Shown piece after piece: positions 8,424 through 17,582 of a DNA stretch of 64,000 bases. A program made the translations under genes and the position numbers. The notes below the pieces were generated by a model, which searched no databases, was not told where the DNA came from, and saw only the letters and a program-made list of their open reading frames with translations. Position 1 is the stretch's first letter; each line of letters begins with the position of its first letter. This DNA is from Legionella sainthelensi (GTDB lineage Bacteria > Pseudomonadota > Gammaproteobacteria > Legionellales > Legionellaceae): positions 3,251,001 through 3,315,000 of the forward strand of contig NZ_LR134388.1 of NCBI RefSeq assembly GCF_900637685.1, given 5' to 3'.

Positions 8424-9461
8424 GTGAAGCGTGGTTTATTACTCATCAACTTAGGAACCCCTAAAAATACAGATATATCATCTGTCAGGAGCTACTTATG
8501 CGAGTTTCTCACTGATAAGCGTGTTATCGATATACCCGCTTTGTTTCGTTACGTGTTAGTGTACGCTTTTATCTTACCACTTCGTTCAAAGCGTTCTGCC
8601 CACGCCTATCAATCGATTTGGACCGAACACGGTTCGCCCTTATTATTTCATAGTCAAAATTTAATGTTACAGGTACAAAATGCTGTTGGATCACACACCA
8701 AGGTTGCCCTAGGAATGCGCTATGGCGAACCCTCTATTCTGGACGCATTAAATCAATTAAAAGACTGTGAATCCATCACAGTTTTGCCTTTGTATCCACA
8801 ATACTCCTCAGCCGCTAGCGGTTCAGCAATTGCCGAAGTTTTTCGGATTATCAATTCTTGGGATCTGATTCCTTCACTTACTATTATTCGCGATTTTTTT
8901 CAGCACCCCGCGTACATCAAAGCCCAAGCACAAATTATTAAAGCTCATTTTGATGATAAGACCCATGTTCTTTTTAGCTATCATGGGATTCCTGAACGGC
9001 AAATCACTAAAAACAATTGTAAATCGATTTGTGTTGGGCCATGTTCTACCTCTAAAACACATATTCGGGATTGTTATAGAGCGCACTGTTATCAAAGCAG
9101 TCGATTATTAGCCGATGAATTAACACTATCTAGCGAAAATTACAGCACAGCATTTCAATCAAGATTAGGAAAAACCCCTTGGATTAAACCTTATACTGAT
9201 GAAACTCTAGCTAAACTAAGTACTAAAGGTATAAAAAAACTTATTGTCGTTTGTCCCTCCTTTGTGGTCGATTGCCTGGAAACTTTAGAGGAAATAGGAA
9301 TCAGAGCCAAACAACAATGGCTAGCTCTAGGAGGAGAAGAACTCATTGCCATTCCATCTATGAATACCGATCCCCTATGGGTAAAAGCTATTGTCGAAAT
9401 AACGCACATGCAACCTAATTCCTGCATAGGAGCATCTTGTGAATCCACGATTCATTCTTAA
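8424..9461 (+). CDS. hemH: Ferrochelatase
   Basis: A 345-residue ferrochelatase that inserts Fe2+ into protoporphyrin IX, the last step of protoheme synthesis. Motifs include LLLINLGTP at the N-terminus, LPLYPQYSSAASGSA, and the catalytic-His segment FSYHGIPERQITK. VVCPSFVVDCLETLEEI lies near the C-terminus. The start is GTG. A cysteine-rich insert (CKSICVGPC...C..HC) follows the active-site His; some bacterial ferrochelatases carry a [2Fe-2S] cluster in this region, so a cluster here is an inference. The 3' end overlaps the next gene by 23 bp. Confidence 0.95.
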   Translation: MKRGLLLINLGTPKNTDISSVRSYLCEFLTDKRVIDIPALFRYVLVYAFILPLRSKRSAHAYQSIWTEHGSPLLFHSQNLMLQVQNAVGSHTKVALGMRYGEPSILDALNQLKDCESITVLPLYPQYSSAASGSAIAEVFRIINSWDLIPSLTIIRDFFQHPAYIKAQAQIIKAHFDDKTHVLFSYHGIPERQITKNNCKSICVGPCSTSKTHIRDCYRAHCYQSSRLLADELTLSSENYSTAFQSRLGKTPWIKPYTDETLAKLSTKGIKKLIVVCPSFVVDCLETLEEIGIRAKQQWLALGGEELIAIPSMNTDPLWVKAIVEITHMQPNSCIGASCESTIHS

Positions 9462-10479
9462 CACCCTATCGTCAAAACTTAAAATTATTGGGTTACTAAG
9501 TACGGTGCTTGTCCTCTTAGGAGTTTACTTTCTATACTACTATCCTAAACCCAAACTTCATCCCCCTTCTCCTAAGATAGTTGAAACCACTATTGTGTCT
9601 CCTGCTACTATTGAAAAAACAATAAAGCTTATCGGGACTATCCGCCCCAAACACGCAACCATTTTGATTGCCAAAGGTTCTGGAATGCTGGATACACTCA
9701 TGACCTCAGGCCAAACTGTTCAAAAAGGTGACTTAATTGCAAAAATTACTAACCCAGATATTGAAAAAAGTTATCAGCTTTCCAAAGAGACTGAACAATT
9801 AGAAAGCATTCAATATCAACGCCTAAAAAGCTTACAAAAAACGGGTTTTGTCAGTGCCCGCGAAGTAGAGGAAAAAAAGAGGATTTGGATTGACGCCCAA
9901 AAGGAAAAAGCTAAAACTAAAATTGAGTTAAAAAACATGCGCTTTTATGCACCATTTGACGGTGTAATTGGTGCATTTAAAATCAAAGAAGGTGCGCAAG
10001 TCACCGAAGGTGCGCCAGTAGTAACCATTTATGATCCAAATTCTTTAATCGTTGAAATAGATATCCCTTGTACTCATAATAATTCAATTGAGGAAAATCA
10101 ACCCATTTATATATTGAATCAACTGTATCATTTAAGCCATGTACAGAAAATGATAGATGATGAAACTCACATGTGCCCCGCAGATGCAGAAATACAATGC
10201 CCTCATTGTTTGGTAGGGACTAATGTTATTGGACAGCTCGTAGTGAGTAAAAAAATAGATGTGTTAGTTATTCCTACACAGGCTTTGTTTTTAAAGAAAG
10301 GTAAAACGCATGTTTATAAAGTGATTCAGAATAAGATAGAGCTTGTTGCAGTCAAAACAGGCTTACAAGAAAAAGAAAAAGTAGAAATTATTTCAGGTTT
10401 AAAATCGGGTGACCAAATTGTAAGTAAAAGTCCAGAACGATTATACCCAGGAATGGATGTCTTAATTTATAAAGGCTAA
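9439..10479 (+). CDS. RND efflux periplasmic adaptor (membrane fusion protein)
   Basis: A 346-residue HlyD/AcrA-type adaptor: an N-terminal membrane anchor (about residues 14-34), a lipoyl half-motif ATILIAKGSGMLDTLM, a short helical hairpin, a second lipoyl half (FYAPFDGVIGAFKIKEGAQV) and a beta-barrel. The GTG start lies inside hemH, preceded by AGGAG, so translation is probably coupled to hemH. An unusual cysteine cluster (Cys246, Cys254, Cys257, with His256) sits in the barrel region and hints at metal or heme binding. It should pair with the RND pump 9 bp downstream. Confidence 0.9.
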   Translation: MNPRFILNTLSSKLKIIGLLSTVLVLLGVYFLYYYPKPKLHPPSPKIVETTIVSPATIEKTIKLIGTIRPKHATILIAKGSGMLDTLMTSGQTVQKGDLIAKITNPDIEKSYQLSKETEQLESIQYQRLKSLQKTGFVSAREVEEKKRIWIDAQKEKAKTKIELKNMRFYAPFDGVIGAFKIKEGAQVTEGAPVVTIYDPNSLIVEIDIPCTHNNSIEENQPIYILNQLYHLSHVQKMIDDETHMCPADAEIQCPHCLVGTNVIGQLVVSKKIDVLVIPTQALFLKKGKTHVYKVIQNKIELVAVKTGLQEKEKVEIISGLKSGDQIVSKSPERLYPGMDVLIYKG

Positions 10480-10488
10480 ACACCTATT

Positions 10489-13400
10489 ATGAAGTTTACA
10501 AGTTATTTTCTTAAACATCCGGTTATCGCGATTATCCTTAATTGCATGATTCTCTTTTTAGGAGTACTTTGCTTTCACTCTTTGCCTCTTAGAGAGTACC
10601 CTAATATCAGCTTTCCAGTAATCACCATAAGTACTAATTATCCTAATGCAAGTCCTGAATTAGTAGAGTCTGTAGTTACCAATCCTTTAGAGGAACAACT
10701 TGCTGGTGTTGAGGGGTTAGAATCAATAATCTCTCGCTCTAATACAGGAAACTCTTACATCACGCTACGCTTTCGTCCTGGAATGCCTATGGAAAAAGCA
10801 CTTAACGCCACTCATGAGGCAGCAAGACTAGCTCAAGCTCAACTTCCTGTGGCTGTAAAAGCACCCGTCATTGAACGCCAAAAGCAATCAGATGGTTTAC
10901 CGTTTATAGGCATAGCCTTAGAATCCTCTTCTTTAAATTTTGGCGAACTGACTCATTATGCAAACCTGAATTTAAAAAATGTTTTTCGCAGCCTTAAAGG
11001 CGTCTCCTCGGTGGAAGTATGGGGACAGCCATTTACATATACGATTAAGTTGGATCAAAAGAAATTGTATGCGTTTGGTATTAATGTTGATGAAGTGGCC
11101 CATGCAATTGCCAATAACCGTTTGTCTTTACCCGCAGGAAATTATCAAAATAAAATTCCTACCACGCTTGATTTTGAGTTGAAAACTCCTGAAGATTATG
11201 AAAATTTAGTAATCAAAACACAAAACCATCACCCTATTTTTCTTAAATCTCTCGCTCAGGTTCAATTAACAACGGATAATAATCAATTTCGCGTTCAAGT
11301 TAATGGCCATTCGGGCTTAGTGCTTGCCATTAATCGCTCTAATGATGCAAATCCTATTGAGGTATCACAAAGCGTACGTAAAGAATTACGAGCCATGGAA
11401 AAAAACTTACCTAATGATTTAAAGATCAATATTATTATCGATCAATCCGAATTCATCCAAGCTTCCCTTAAAAACATTCAATCCACAATTTTGGAATCTA
11501 TTTTTTTAGTTTTAGCAATTATTTTCATTTTTTTAAGGAATGTACGTGCTACCATCATTCCGTTGATAGCTATCCCAATTTCATTATGCGGTTCTTTATT
11601 ATTTTTGAAAATTGCTGGTTTTAGTATTAATCAAATGACCCTTCTTGCCATGGTATTAGCTGTAGGACTAGTAGTTGATGATGCAATTATTGTTCTTGAA
11701 AATATTTGGCGCCATATTGAAGAGGGTTATTCGCCACTCCATGCTGCAACACAAGGGGCAAAGCAAATAGGTTTTGCCATTATTGCTATGACACTCACAT
11801 TAACTAGTGTTTATGCACCTATAGGCTTTATAGAAGGCATGCTTGGTCAATTATTTATTGAATTTGCAGTCGCCTTAGCAGGGAGCGTTTTTATCTCAGG
11901 TGTAGTCGCATTGACATTATCCCCTTTAATGTGTGCAACATTTCTCCATAAAAATACGAAACAGTTATGGCCAATAATCGACCGTGCTCTTAGCCATTTA
12001 TCTCAACATTACTTCACATTACTCAACCTAATTATTTATCGTAAAAAAACGATTCTTTTTATACTGCTGCTTTCTCTTAGCTCCAGCTTATTATTTTATA
12101 AAATAATGCCTGGTGAAACAGCGCCCAAAGAAGATAGAGGATTAATTGGCGTCTATACTCCTCCTATATCCGGGGATAACTTAGATGCTATGGAGCGAAA
12201 CACCAAACGGGTCCAACAATCCATAGGTAAAATACCCGAAGCTCAAAATACATTAACTTTTTTAGGGGATTGGGGCAGTAGTATTGTGATACCTTTAAAA
12301 TCTCATCAGCAAAGAGACCGCTCTGCGGAGCAAATTATCCACACATTAAAACCTAAGGTAGATAAATTACCCTCCATAGATGCTAACGTCTGGAGTTGGG
12401 ATTCAGGCTTACCGGGAATCGATGATGCCCGCAATAATTCGGAACTCGAGTTGGTCATCTCTACTACTGAAAATTTTCGGCAATTATTTGAAGCCACGGA
12501 ACAGTTTAAAAAAGTTCTGGATCAAAATAAGGAGTTTGCCTCTACTCGTTATGATTTACGGTTAGACACTATGGGATATTCTATCAATATAGATAAAAAT
12601 GCCTTGGCTCAATTAGATTTAACCCCCATCCAAGTTGCTAAAACCCTAGAAGTATTTTTCAGTGGTGATAAATCATTATCATTTCAGAAAGATGGCATCT
12701 CTTATAATCTCTCATTACAAGGTTCATCTAAACCTTGGACTTTAGATGAGCTATATATGACTACTCCTTCTGGAAAGCGAATTTCCTTGGGCTCCATAGC
12801 CCAAATGAAAAGACGTGCTCAACCCAGCGCATTAGAACATGTGAATCAGATGCGTTCCACCACTTTATATGCCCAATTACCTGAAAAACAGTCCTTTAAA
12901 AAAGGAATGGATAAGCTTTTAAAATCAGCAAAAGAGAATCTTCCCAATCAATATAAATTGAGTTGGTCAGGTGCCGCTAAGGCGTATAATGAGTCATCAC
13001 AAACCATGATTCTATTATTCGCTTTATCATTACTCTTTATTTATGCCATTCTAGCTGCTCAATTTGAGAATTTTATTTATCCATTCATCATCTTGTTCAC
13101 TGTACCTCTAGCTTGTTTTGGCGCTTTATTGTTTGCATACCTTTTGGGTCAATCGTTAAATATTTATACACAGATTGGCTTGGTCACTTTAATCGGTTTA
13201 ATCAGTAAACATGGTATTTTGATTGTTGAATTTGCCAATCAATTACAAAAAGAAGGCTTCGCCATAGCAGATGCAATTAAAAAATCGTGTACGTTAAGAT
13301 TGCGTCCTATCCTTATGACCACTGGCGCTATGGTATTTGGAGCCATTCCTTTGGTACTGTCACATGACGCTGGCTCAGAGGCAAGGCATGCCATAGGTAT

Positions 13401-13545
13401 TGTACTCATAGGCGGTTTATGCATTGGTACATTGTTTACTCTATTTGTGCTCCCTACCGTTTATTTTATGATTTCGCAAGGCATTGCCAAGCTCGCTCCG
13501 AAACATGCAGAAATTAATAAAATTGATAAGAAAATGGTATCCTAA
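10489..13545 (+). CDS. RND-family efflux pump (HAE1-like)
   Basis: A 1018-residue inner-membrane proton antiporter of the AcrB/MexB superfamily. It has twelve expected membrane helices in two halves, each followed by a large periplasmic loop. Proton-relay acidic residues lie in GLVVDDAIIVLENI in TM4, and the N-terminal segment LPLREYPNISFP is typical. It lacks an adjacent TolC-type channel gene, so it presumably uses one encoded elsewhere. It is co-transcribed with the adaptor and probably hemH. The substrate cannot be told from sequence; linkage to heme synthesis makes a porphyrin or metal-related substrate possible but unproven. Confidence 0.93.
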   Translation: MKFTSYFLKHPVIAIILNCMILFLGVLCFHSLPLREYPNISFPVITISTNYPNASPELVESVVTNPLEEQLAGVEGLESIISRSNTGNSYITLRFRPGMPMEKALNATHEAARLAQAQLPVAVKAPVIERQKQSDGLPFIGIALESSSLNFGELTHYANLNLKNVFRSLKGVSSVEVWGQPFTYTIKLDQKKLYAFGINVDEVAHAIANNRLSLPAGNYQNKIPTTLDFELKTPEDYENLVIKTQNHHPIFLKSLAQVQLTTDNNQFRVQVNGHSGLVLAINRSNDANPIEVSQSVRKELRAMEKNLPNDLKINIIIDQSEFIQASLKNIQSTILESIFLVLAIIFIFLRNVRATIIPLIAIPISLCGSLLFLKIAGFSINQMTLLAMVLAVGLVVDDAIIVLENIWRHIEEGYSPLHAATQGAKQIGFAIIAMTLTLTSVYAPIGFIEGMLGQLFIEFAVALAGSVFISGVVALTLSPLMCATFLHKNTKQLWPIIDRALSHLSQHYFTLLNLIIYRKKTILFILLLSLSSSLLFYKIMPGETAPKEDRGLIGVYTPPISGDNLDAMERNTKRVQQSIGKIPEAQNTLTFLGDWGSSIVIPLKSHQQRDRSAEQIIHTLKPKVDKLPSIDANVWSWDSGLPGIDDARNNSELELVISTTENFRQLFEATEQFKKVLDQNKEFASTRYDLRLDTMGYSINIDKNALAQLDLTPIQVAKTLEVFFSGDKSLSFQKDGISYNLSLQGSSKPWTLDELYMTTPSGKRISLGSIAQMKRRAQPSALEHVNQMRSTTLYAQLPEKQSFKKGMDKLLKSAKENLPNQYKLSWSGAAKAYNESSQTMILLFALSLLFIYAILAAQFENFIYPFIILFTVPLACFGALLFAYLLGQSLNIYTQIGLVTLIGLISKHGILIVEFANQLQKEGFAIADAIKKSCTLRLRPILMTTGAMVFGAIPLVLSHDAGSEARHAIGIVLIGGLCIGTLFTLFVLPTVYFMISQGIAKLAPKHAEINKIDKKMVS

Positions 13546-13666
13546 TCAAACAAAAAAGCCTATTCCCGTCCTTTGAAAATGCATATAAATCTCATTTAAA
13601 AATTGCCTACTCTACTTTATTAATTTAATGTACTATGAAAAAGTTTGTCTTTATATATAGGAGATT

Positions 13667-14962
13667 ATGTTGAAAAGGATCTGTTTTTTAATGTTATTTT
13701 TTTTTGTTTCTCAAGCAATGAGCTCTGTCTTTAGCCTAGAAGAAGTACAAAAGCTAAAGCAACACTTTTTCTCTAACATTCAGTCTAACGGTGCAATAGT
13801 AGCGTCACCCTCAAAGCAAAATCCTAATTATTATTATGATTGGGTAAGAGATTCTGCAATTGCGATGAATTTAATTGAAACATGGTACGAATCAACTCAT
13901 GCATATGGGTATAAAGAGCGTTTATTGCACTATGTGGATTGGACACAACTAGTTCAACATCAAAATAATCCAAATTACGGATACGATATATTGGGAGAAC
14001 CCAAATTTTATATTAATGGCTACCCTTTTAATGAACAATGGGGAAGACCTCAGAATGATGGCCCAGCATTGAGAGCTTCAGTATTAATTCATTTTGCACA
14101 ACAGTTACTAGACAATCATGAAACTGAATATGTTAAAAGTCGTTTATATAATAACACCATGGATCCTCATAGCATGGGTGCGATTAAAATGGATTTGGAA
14201 TACATAGCACATCATTGGCCAGACCCCAATTATGATCTTTGGGAAGAGGTTTATGGAGATCATTTTTTTACTGCGATGGCACAACAAAAAGCGCTCCTCG
14301 AAGGAGCAACTCTTGCTCGCCGTCTGAATGATAATAGTGCTGCTGTGTATTATGAACAGCAAGCGCAACAAATAGACTCCCGCCTTCGCCGACATTTAGA
14401 TAAGGAGCATCAAATCATTCAAGCAACTCTTTTACCTCATCCAGGCCCTCAAAAAACATTAGAGCTTGATTCTGCGATAATTCTTGGTGTTCTATTGAAT
14501 CCACAAAAAAATGGGGCTTTCTCGCCTAACAGCCTCTATGTTCAAAATACAGTCCAAGCCTTGCATGAACAATTCAATTTAATGTTTCCCATTAACCATA
14601 ATCATCCTGGCGCTATTTTATTTGGCCGTTATCCCGGGGATACTTATGACGGATATCAAACAAACAGTATAGGGAATCCCTGGTTTATTTTAACGGCAAC
14701 AATGGCTGAGTATTACTATACCCTGGCTAATAACTCATCGATGATAGAGGACAATCGATCTCAAATAGCAGAATACATTCAAGCAGGTGATAATTACTTA
14801 AAACTCATAAAAAAATATGCGCCAGATATGAAATTAAGTGAACAAATTAACTTAAATACTGGAGTTCAACAAGGAGCATCATCACTTACCTGGAGTTATG
14901 TAGCTGTTTTACACGCGATTGATTATAGAGAAAAATTAGCAAATAAATTTAATTCCAATTAA
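13667..14962 (+). CDS. gamA: Secreted glucoamylase (GH15)
   Basis: A 431-residue glycoside hydrolase family 15 enzyme with a signal peptide (about residues 1-19, LKRICFLMLFFFVSQAMS). It releases glucose from starch or glycogen. Family features include DWVRDSAIAMNL early on, the acid-residue region YDLWEEVYGDHFF and a tail QQGASSLTWSYV. L. pneumophila GamA is a secreted glycogen/starch-degrading enzyme encoded beside the Entner-Doudoroff genes, and the arrangement here matches. The gene faces the sugar operon and has its own ribosome site (AGGAGATT). Confidence 0.9.
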   Translation: MLKRICFLMLFFFVSQAMSSVFSLEEVQKLKQHFFSNIQSNGAIVASPSKQNPNYYYDWVRDSAIAMNLIETWYESTHAYGYKERLLHYVDWTQLVQHQNNPNYGYDILGEPKFYINGYPFNEQWGRPQNDGPALRASVLIHFAQQLLDNHETEYVKSRLYNNTMDPHSMGAIKMDLEYIAHHWPDPNYDLWEEVYGDHFFTAMAQQKALLEGATLARRLNDNSAAVYYEQQAQQIDSRLRRHLDKEHQIIQATLLPHPGPQKTLELDSAIILGVLLNPQKNGAFSPNSLYVQNTVQALHEQFNLMFPINHNHPGAILFGRYPGDTYDGYQTNSIGNPWFILTATMAEYYYTLANNSSMIEDNRSQIAEYIQAGDNYLKLIKKYAPDMKLSEQINLNTGVQQGASSLTWSYVAVLHAIDYREKLANKFNSN

Positions 14963-14971
14963 AGCCTATTC

Positions 14972-15151
14972 ACAATTGGACTTCATAACTTATGTACTTT
15001 GGCTTGTCCTTAAAGAAGTCAAATAATTAAGCCAGTGAAGATCCAATTGTTATTTAGAACCCATCAAGAAATCTATTCTTACTCATTCGTCCCCGACTTG
15101 TTTGCGAGATCTACGAATCATCAACCATTATTTAGATCCCAAGGACAAGCC
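14972..15151. repeat. Interleaved inverted repeats, possible decayed intergenic repeat
   Basis: GGCTTGTCCTT (15001-15011) is exactly complementary to AAGGACAAGCC (15141-15151). A second pair, CAATTGGACTTC (from about 14973) and GAAGATCCAATTG (from about 15037), is interleaved with it. A direct repeat TTATTTAGAACCC / TTATTTAGATCCC also occurs (about 15050 and 15129). The pattern looks like a small palindromic repeat element that has been rearranged. Confidence 0.4.
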
Positions 15152-15357
15152 GCGGGATACCAATTTAGAGTGTTTCTCTTAAATTAAAGACAGCGACCCT
15201 GAGAAGGGTAAAAGCGACGTTCTGAAAATTTTTTTAAGACTTAGATGTTTTATATAAGAGCATTACAAAGTGGGGCTGTGATTTTAAATTCATAACATTT
15301 TGTAAATGCGATTTTGGTGGAAATCGATTTTAATGATTTATCCTGTACATTTAATTT

Positions 15358-15394
15358 GAGGATATGGGCAAAAAGAATTTTCCCCCATATCCTC
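15358..15394. terminator. Strong hairpin at convergent gene ends
   Basis: GAGGATATGGG (15358-15368) pairs perfectly with CCCATATCCTC (15384-15394) around a T-rich loop. It lies between gamA and the sugar-operon end. No long T-tract follows on either strand, so it may act as an mRNA stabiliser rather than a terminator. Confidence 0.5.
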
Positions 15395-15403
15395 TTTAAA
15401 AGT

Positions 15404-15420
15404 GGGGAATTACAATCCCC
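15404..15420 (-). terminator. Terminator of the Entner-Doudoroff operon
   Basis: A GGGGA/TCCCC stem with a 7-nt loop is followed on the minus strand by ACTTTT. It lies 12 bp beyond the sugar-transporter stop codon. Confidence 0.6.
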
Positions 15421-15432
15421 GATCCTCTTAAA

Positions 15433-16857
15433 TTAGGTCGAAGTAATATAGGCAGATTTAGTTTTGCTAATTTCCTGAATGGGATGTACTCTCTCACGCC
15501 CCAACAGGCGTAATGGTTTACCTGATACTATATAATTTTCAATCTGTTCTAAACTGATATTTTTTGTCTCCGGCATGTACCAATAAGAATAGATTAATCC
15601 CAAAAGACAAATTACCGCATATAGGGCAAATGTATACTCAATGCCCATCATTTTTTCTAAAAGTGGGAAACTAAAAATAACCACGGTGTTAAAAGTCCAG
15701 TTACTCATTGCAGACAAACCCATTCCAGCACCACGCACATGTAAAGGAAAAATTTCCGCCATAGCAATATGGGGTATTGGTCCTACACTTACTGCAAAAG
15801 AAAAAATATAAATAATTAAACAGACAACAGACAAATATGGGAGCCATACAACTTGATTTAAGGAGAATACACACAAGGCCAACAGACTAATAAACATTCC
15901 GGAAAAACCAAATAACAACAATTTGCGACGACCTATTTTATCCACACTAAGTATCGCAATAATCGTCACCAACAAATTGACCAAGCCAATTCCGATAGTC
16001 GCCAGTATTTGTCCCGTAGTGCTGTTTAGCCCTAAATTTTTAAAAATTTCGGGAGCAAAGTAAATAATTACATTAATCCCACTTAACTGTTGTAAACAAA
16101 ACAACATCGTTCCTAACAATAATACAGGCAATAACGGATTTCTAAATAACAACAGCCAACTTCCTTTTTTAGGCTCATTTGCTAAAGTTGCTTCAATATC
16201 AAGTAACTCATGTTCGATAGCGTGCGATTTACGTAACTTTCTTAACGCTTTGGACGCTGCGTCACGTCGACCTACACTACATAACCATCTAGGTGATTCT
16301 GGCATCAATAAAATACCCAGACTCAAAACCAAAGCTGGGAATGCACTTGAAGCAAACATTGCCCGCCAGTCATGGTTTTCAAGAAACAAATAATTAACCG
16401 AGTAAGAGCATACTATACCAACAGTCATCGCTAATTGATAAATAGCAACTACTGCCCCTCTTTTTTCATAAGTCGCTGTTTCTGCAAGATACAGCGGAGC
16501 CATTACTGATGCGACCCCTATTGCCAAACCAAGCATTAAACGAGAAACAATAAGTACTGTAATAGAATCAGCAAATCCGGCTCCTAAAGCACCCAAAAAG
16601 AATAAAATTCCCGAAAAAGACAATAAAGTCCGACGACCAAAACGTTTGGCTCCTTTTGATGCCGTAATTGCACCAATCAACATAGATCCTAATAAAGCAC
16701 CAAAAGGTAATGCAGAAGCCATCACACCAACATGTCCTGCAGACAGGTCAAAATGATTTTTGACTAGCTCTAAAGAACCAGCAATAATTCCTTCATCATA
16801 GCCAAATAAAAAACCAGCAACTGAACCAATAATTGCAACAACCCATGTCATATTCAA
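15433..16857 (-). CDS. MFS sugar/proton symporter (YwtG-like)
   Basis: A 474-residue major facilitator of the sugar porter family with twelve predicted membrane helices. Family motifs are RFGRRTLL after TM2, PESPRWL between the halves, QQLSGINVIIYFAPEIF in TM7 and PETK after TM12. It presumably imports glucose or another hexose for the enzymes encoded just upstream. It is the last gene of the zwf-pgl-edd-glk-eda operon, the same position as ywtG in L. pneumophila. Substrate is inferred from context. Confidence 0.9.
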   Translation of the reverse strand: MNMTWVVAIIGSVAGFLFGYDEGIIAGSLELVKNHFDLSAGHVGVMASALPFGALLGSMLIGAITASKGAKRFGRRTLLSFSGILFFLGALGAGFADSITVLIVSRLMLGLAIGVASVMAPLYLAETATYEKRGAVVAIYQLAMTVGIVCSYSVNYLFLENHDWRAMFASSAFPALVLSLGILLMPESPRWLCSVGRRDAASKALRKLRKSHAIEHELLDIEATLANEPKKGSWLLLFRNPLLPVLLLGTMLFCLQQLSGINVIIYFAPEIFKNLGLNSTTGQILATIGIGLVNLLVTIIAILSVDKIGRRKLLLFGFSGMFISLLALCVFSLNQVVWLPYLSVVCLIIYIFSFAVSVGPIPHIAMAEIFPLHVRGAGMGLSAMSNWTFNTVVIFSFPLLEKMMGIEYTFALYAVICLLGLIYSYWYMPETKNISLEQIENYIVSGKPLRLLGRERVHPIQEISKTKSAYITST

Positions 16858-16879
16858 CTCCTTGAACCCTAAATAGTCC

Positions 16880-17533
16880 TTAATTCCATCCTCTTATACT
16901 CTGTCGTACAGAAAAGCATAAATCCGTAATGAGCGACCAATTTTCATTTTTAATTGCCTCTTCAGGGACAACCCAAGAGCCTCCTACACAAGAAACATTG
17001 GGGAGCATCAAATAATCAGCAAAATTTGTCTCGTTAATACCTCCTGTTGGACAAAATTTTGCTTGAGGAAAAGGTCCATGAATTGCCCTTAGCATATTGA
17101 TTCCTCCAGCAGGAACTGCTGGAAAAAATTTAAAATGCGTATATCCCAAGGTTAATCCTTCCATTAACTCTGAAACACTAGATATACCCGGAATTAAAGG
17201 TATAGGTGCATAACACCCAGCTTCTAACAGGGCTTGAGTTTTTCCCGGGCTTAAGGCAAATTTTGCACCTATATTCGCGGCCTGATTTAATTGCTCTGTC
17301 GTAGTGATTGTACCTACACCAATTAAAGCATCTGGAAAAGTTTCTGTAAGTAACGTTACAGCATCTAAAGCCACTGATGTCCTTAATGCTACTTCCAGTA
17401 TGTGAATACCTCCTGCAAATAATGCAGTAGCCAAAGGTACTGCATGGTCTAGTTCTTTAATAACAAGAACTGGAATCACAGGTGAGGCACAAAATACGGC
17501 TTCCGGTTGCACCATCCAATTAGGAAATGTCAT
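16880..17533 (-). CDS. eda: KDPG aldolase (2-keto-3-deoxy-6-phosphogluconate aldolase)
   Basis: A 217-residue class I aldolase that splits 2-keto-3-deoxy-6-phosphogluconate into pyruvate and glyceraldehyde 3-phosphate, the last Entner-Doudoroff step. The Schiff-base lysine is in HFKFFPAVPAGG and a catalytic Glu in ILEVALRT. The start at 17533 is chosen because AAGGAG precedes it; a reading frame extends ten codons further upstream without a good site. It lies in operon with glk (49 bp) and the transporter (22 bp). Confidence 0.95.
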   Translation of the reverse strand: MTFPNWMVQPEAVFCASPVIPVLVIKELDHAVPLATALFAGGIHILEVALRTSVALDAVTLLTETFPDALIGVGTITTTEQLNQAANIGAKFALSPGKTQALLEAGCYAPIPLIPGISSVSELMEGLTLGYTHFKFFPAVPAGGINMLRAIHGPFPQAKFCPTGGINETNFADYLMLPNVSCVGGSWVVPEEAIKNENWSLITDLCFSVRQSIRGWN

Positions 17534-17582
17534 AAACTTCTCCTTGTAACCCACTGTAGTCAAAATGAAGCGAAACCCAGAT

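Larger units (their letters stand above)
14963..15432. other. Intergenic region between gamA and the sugar operon
   Basis: A gap of 470 bp between two convergent units. It holds interleaved inverted repeats (14972-15151) and two hairpins at 15358-15420 that probably end the sugar operon. No gene was found. Confidence 0.6.
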
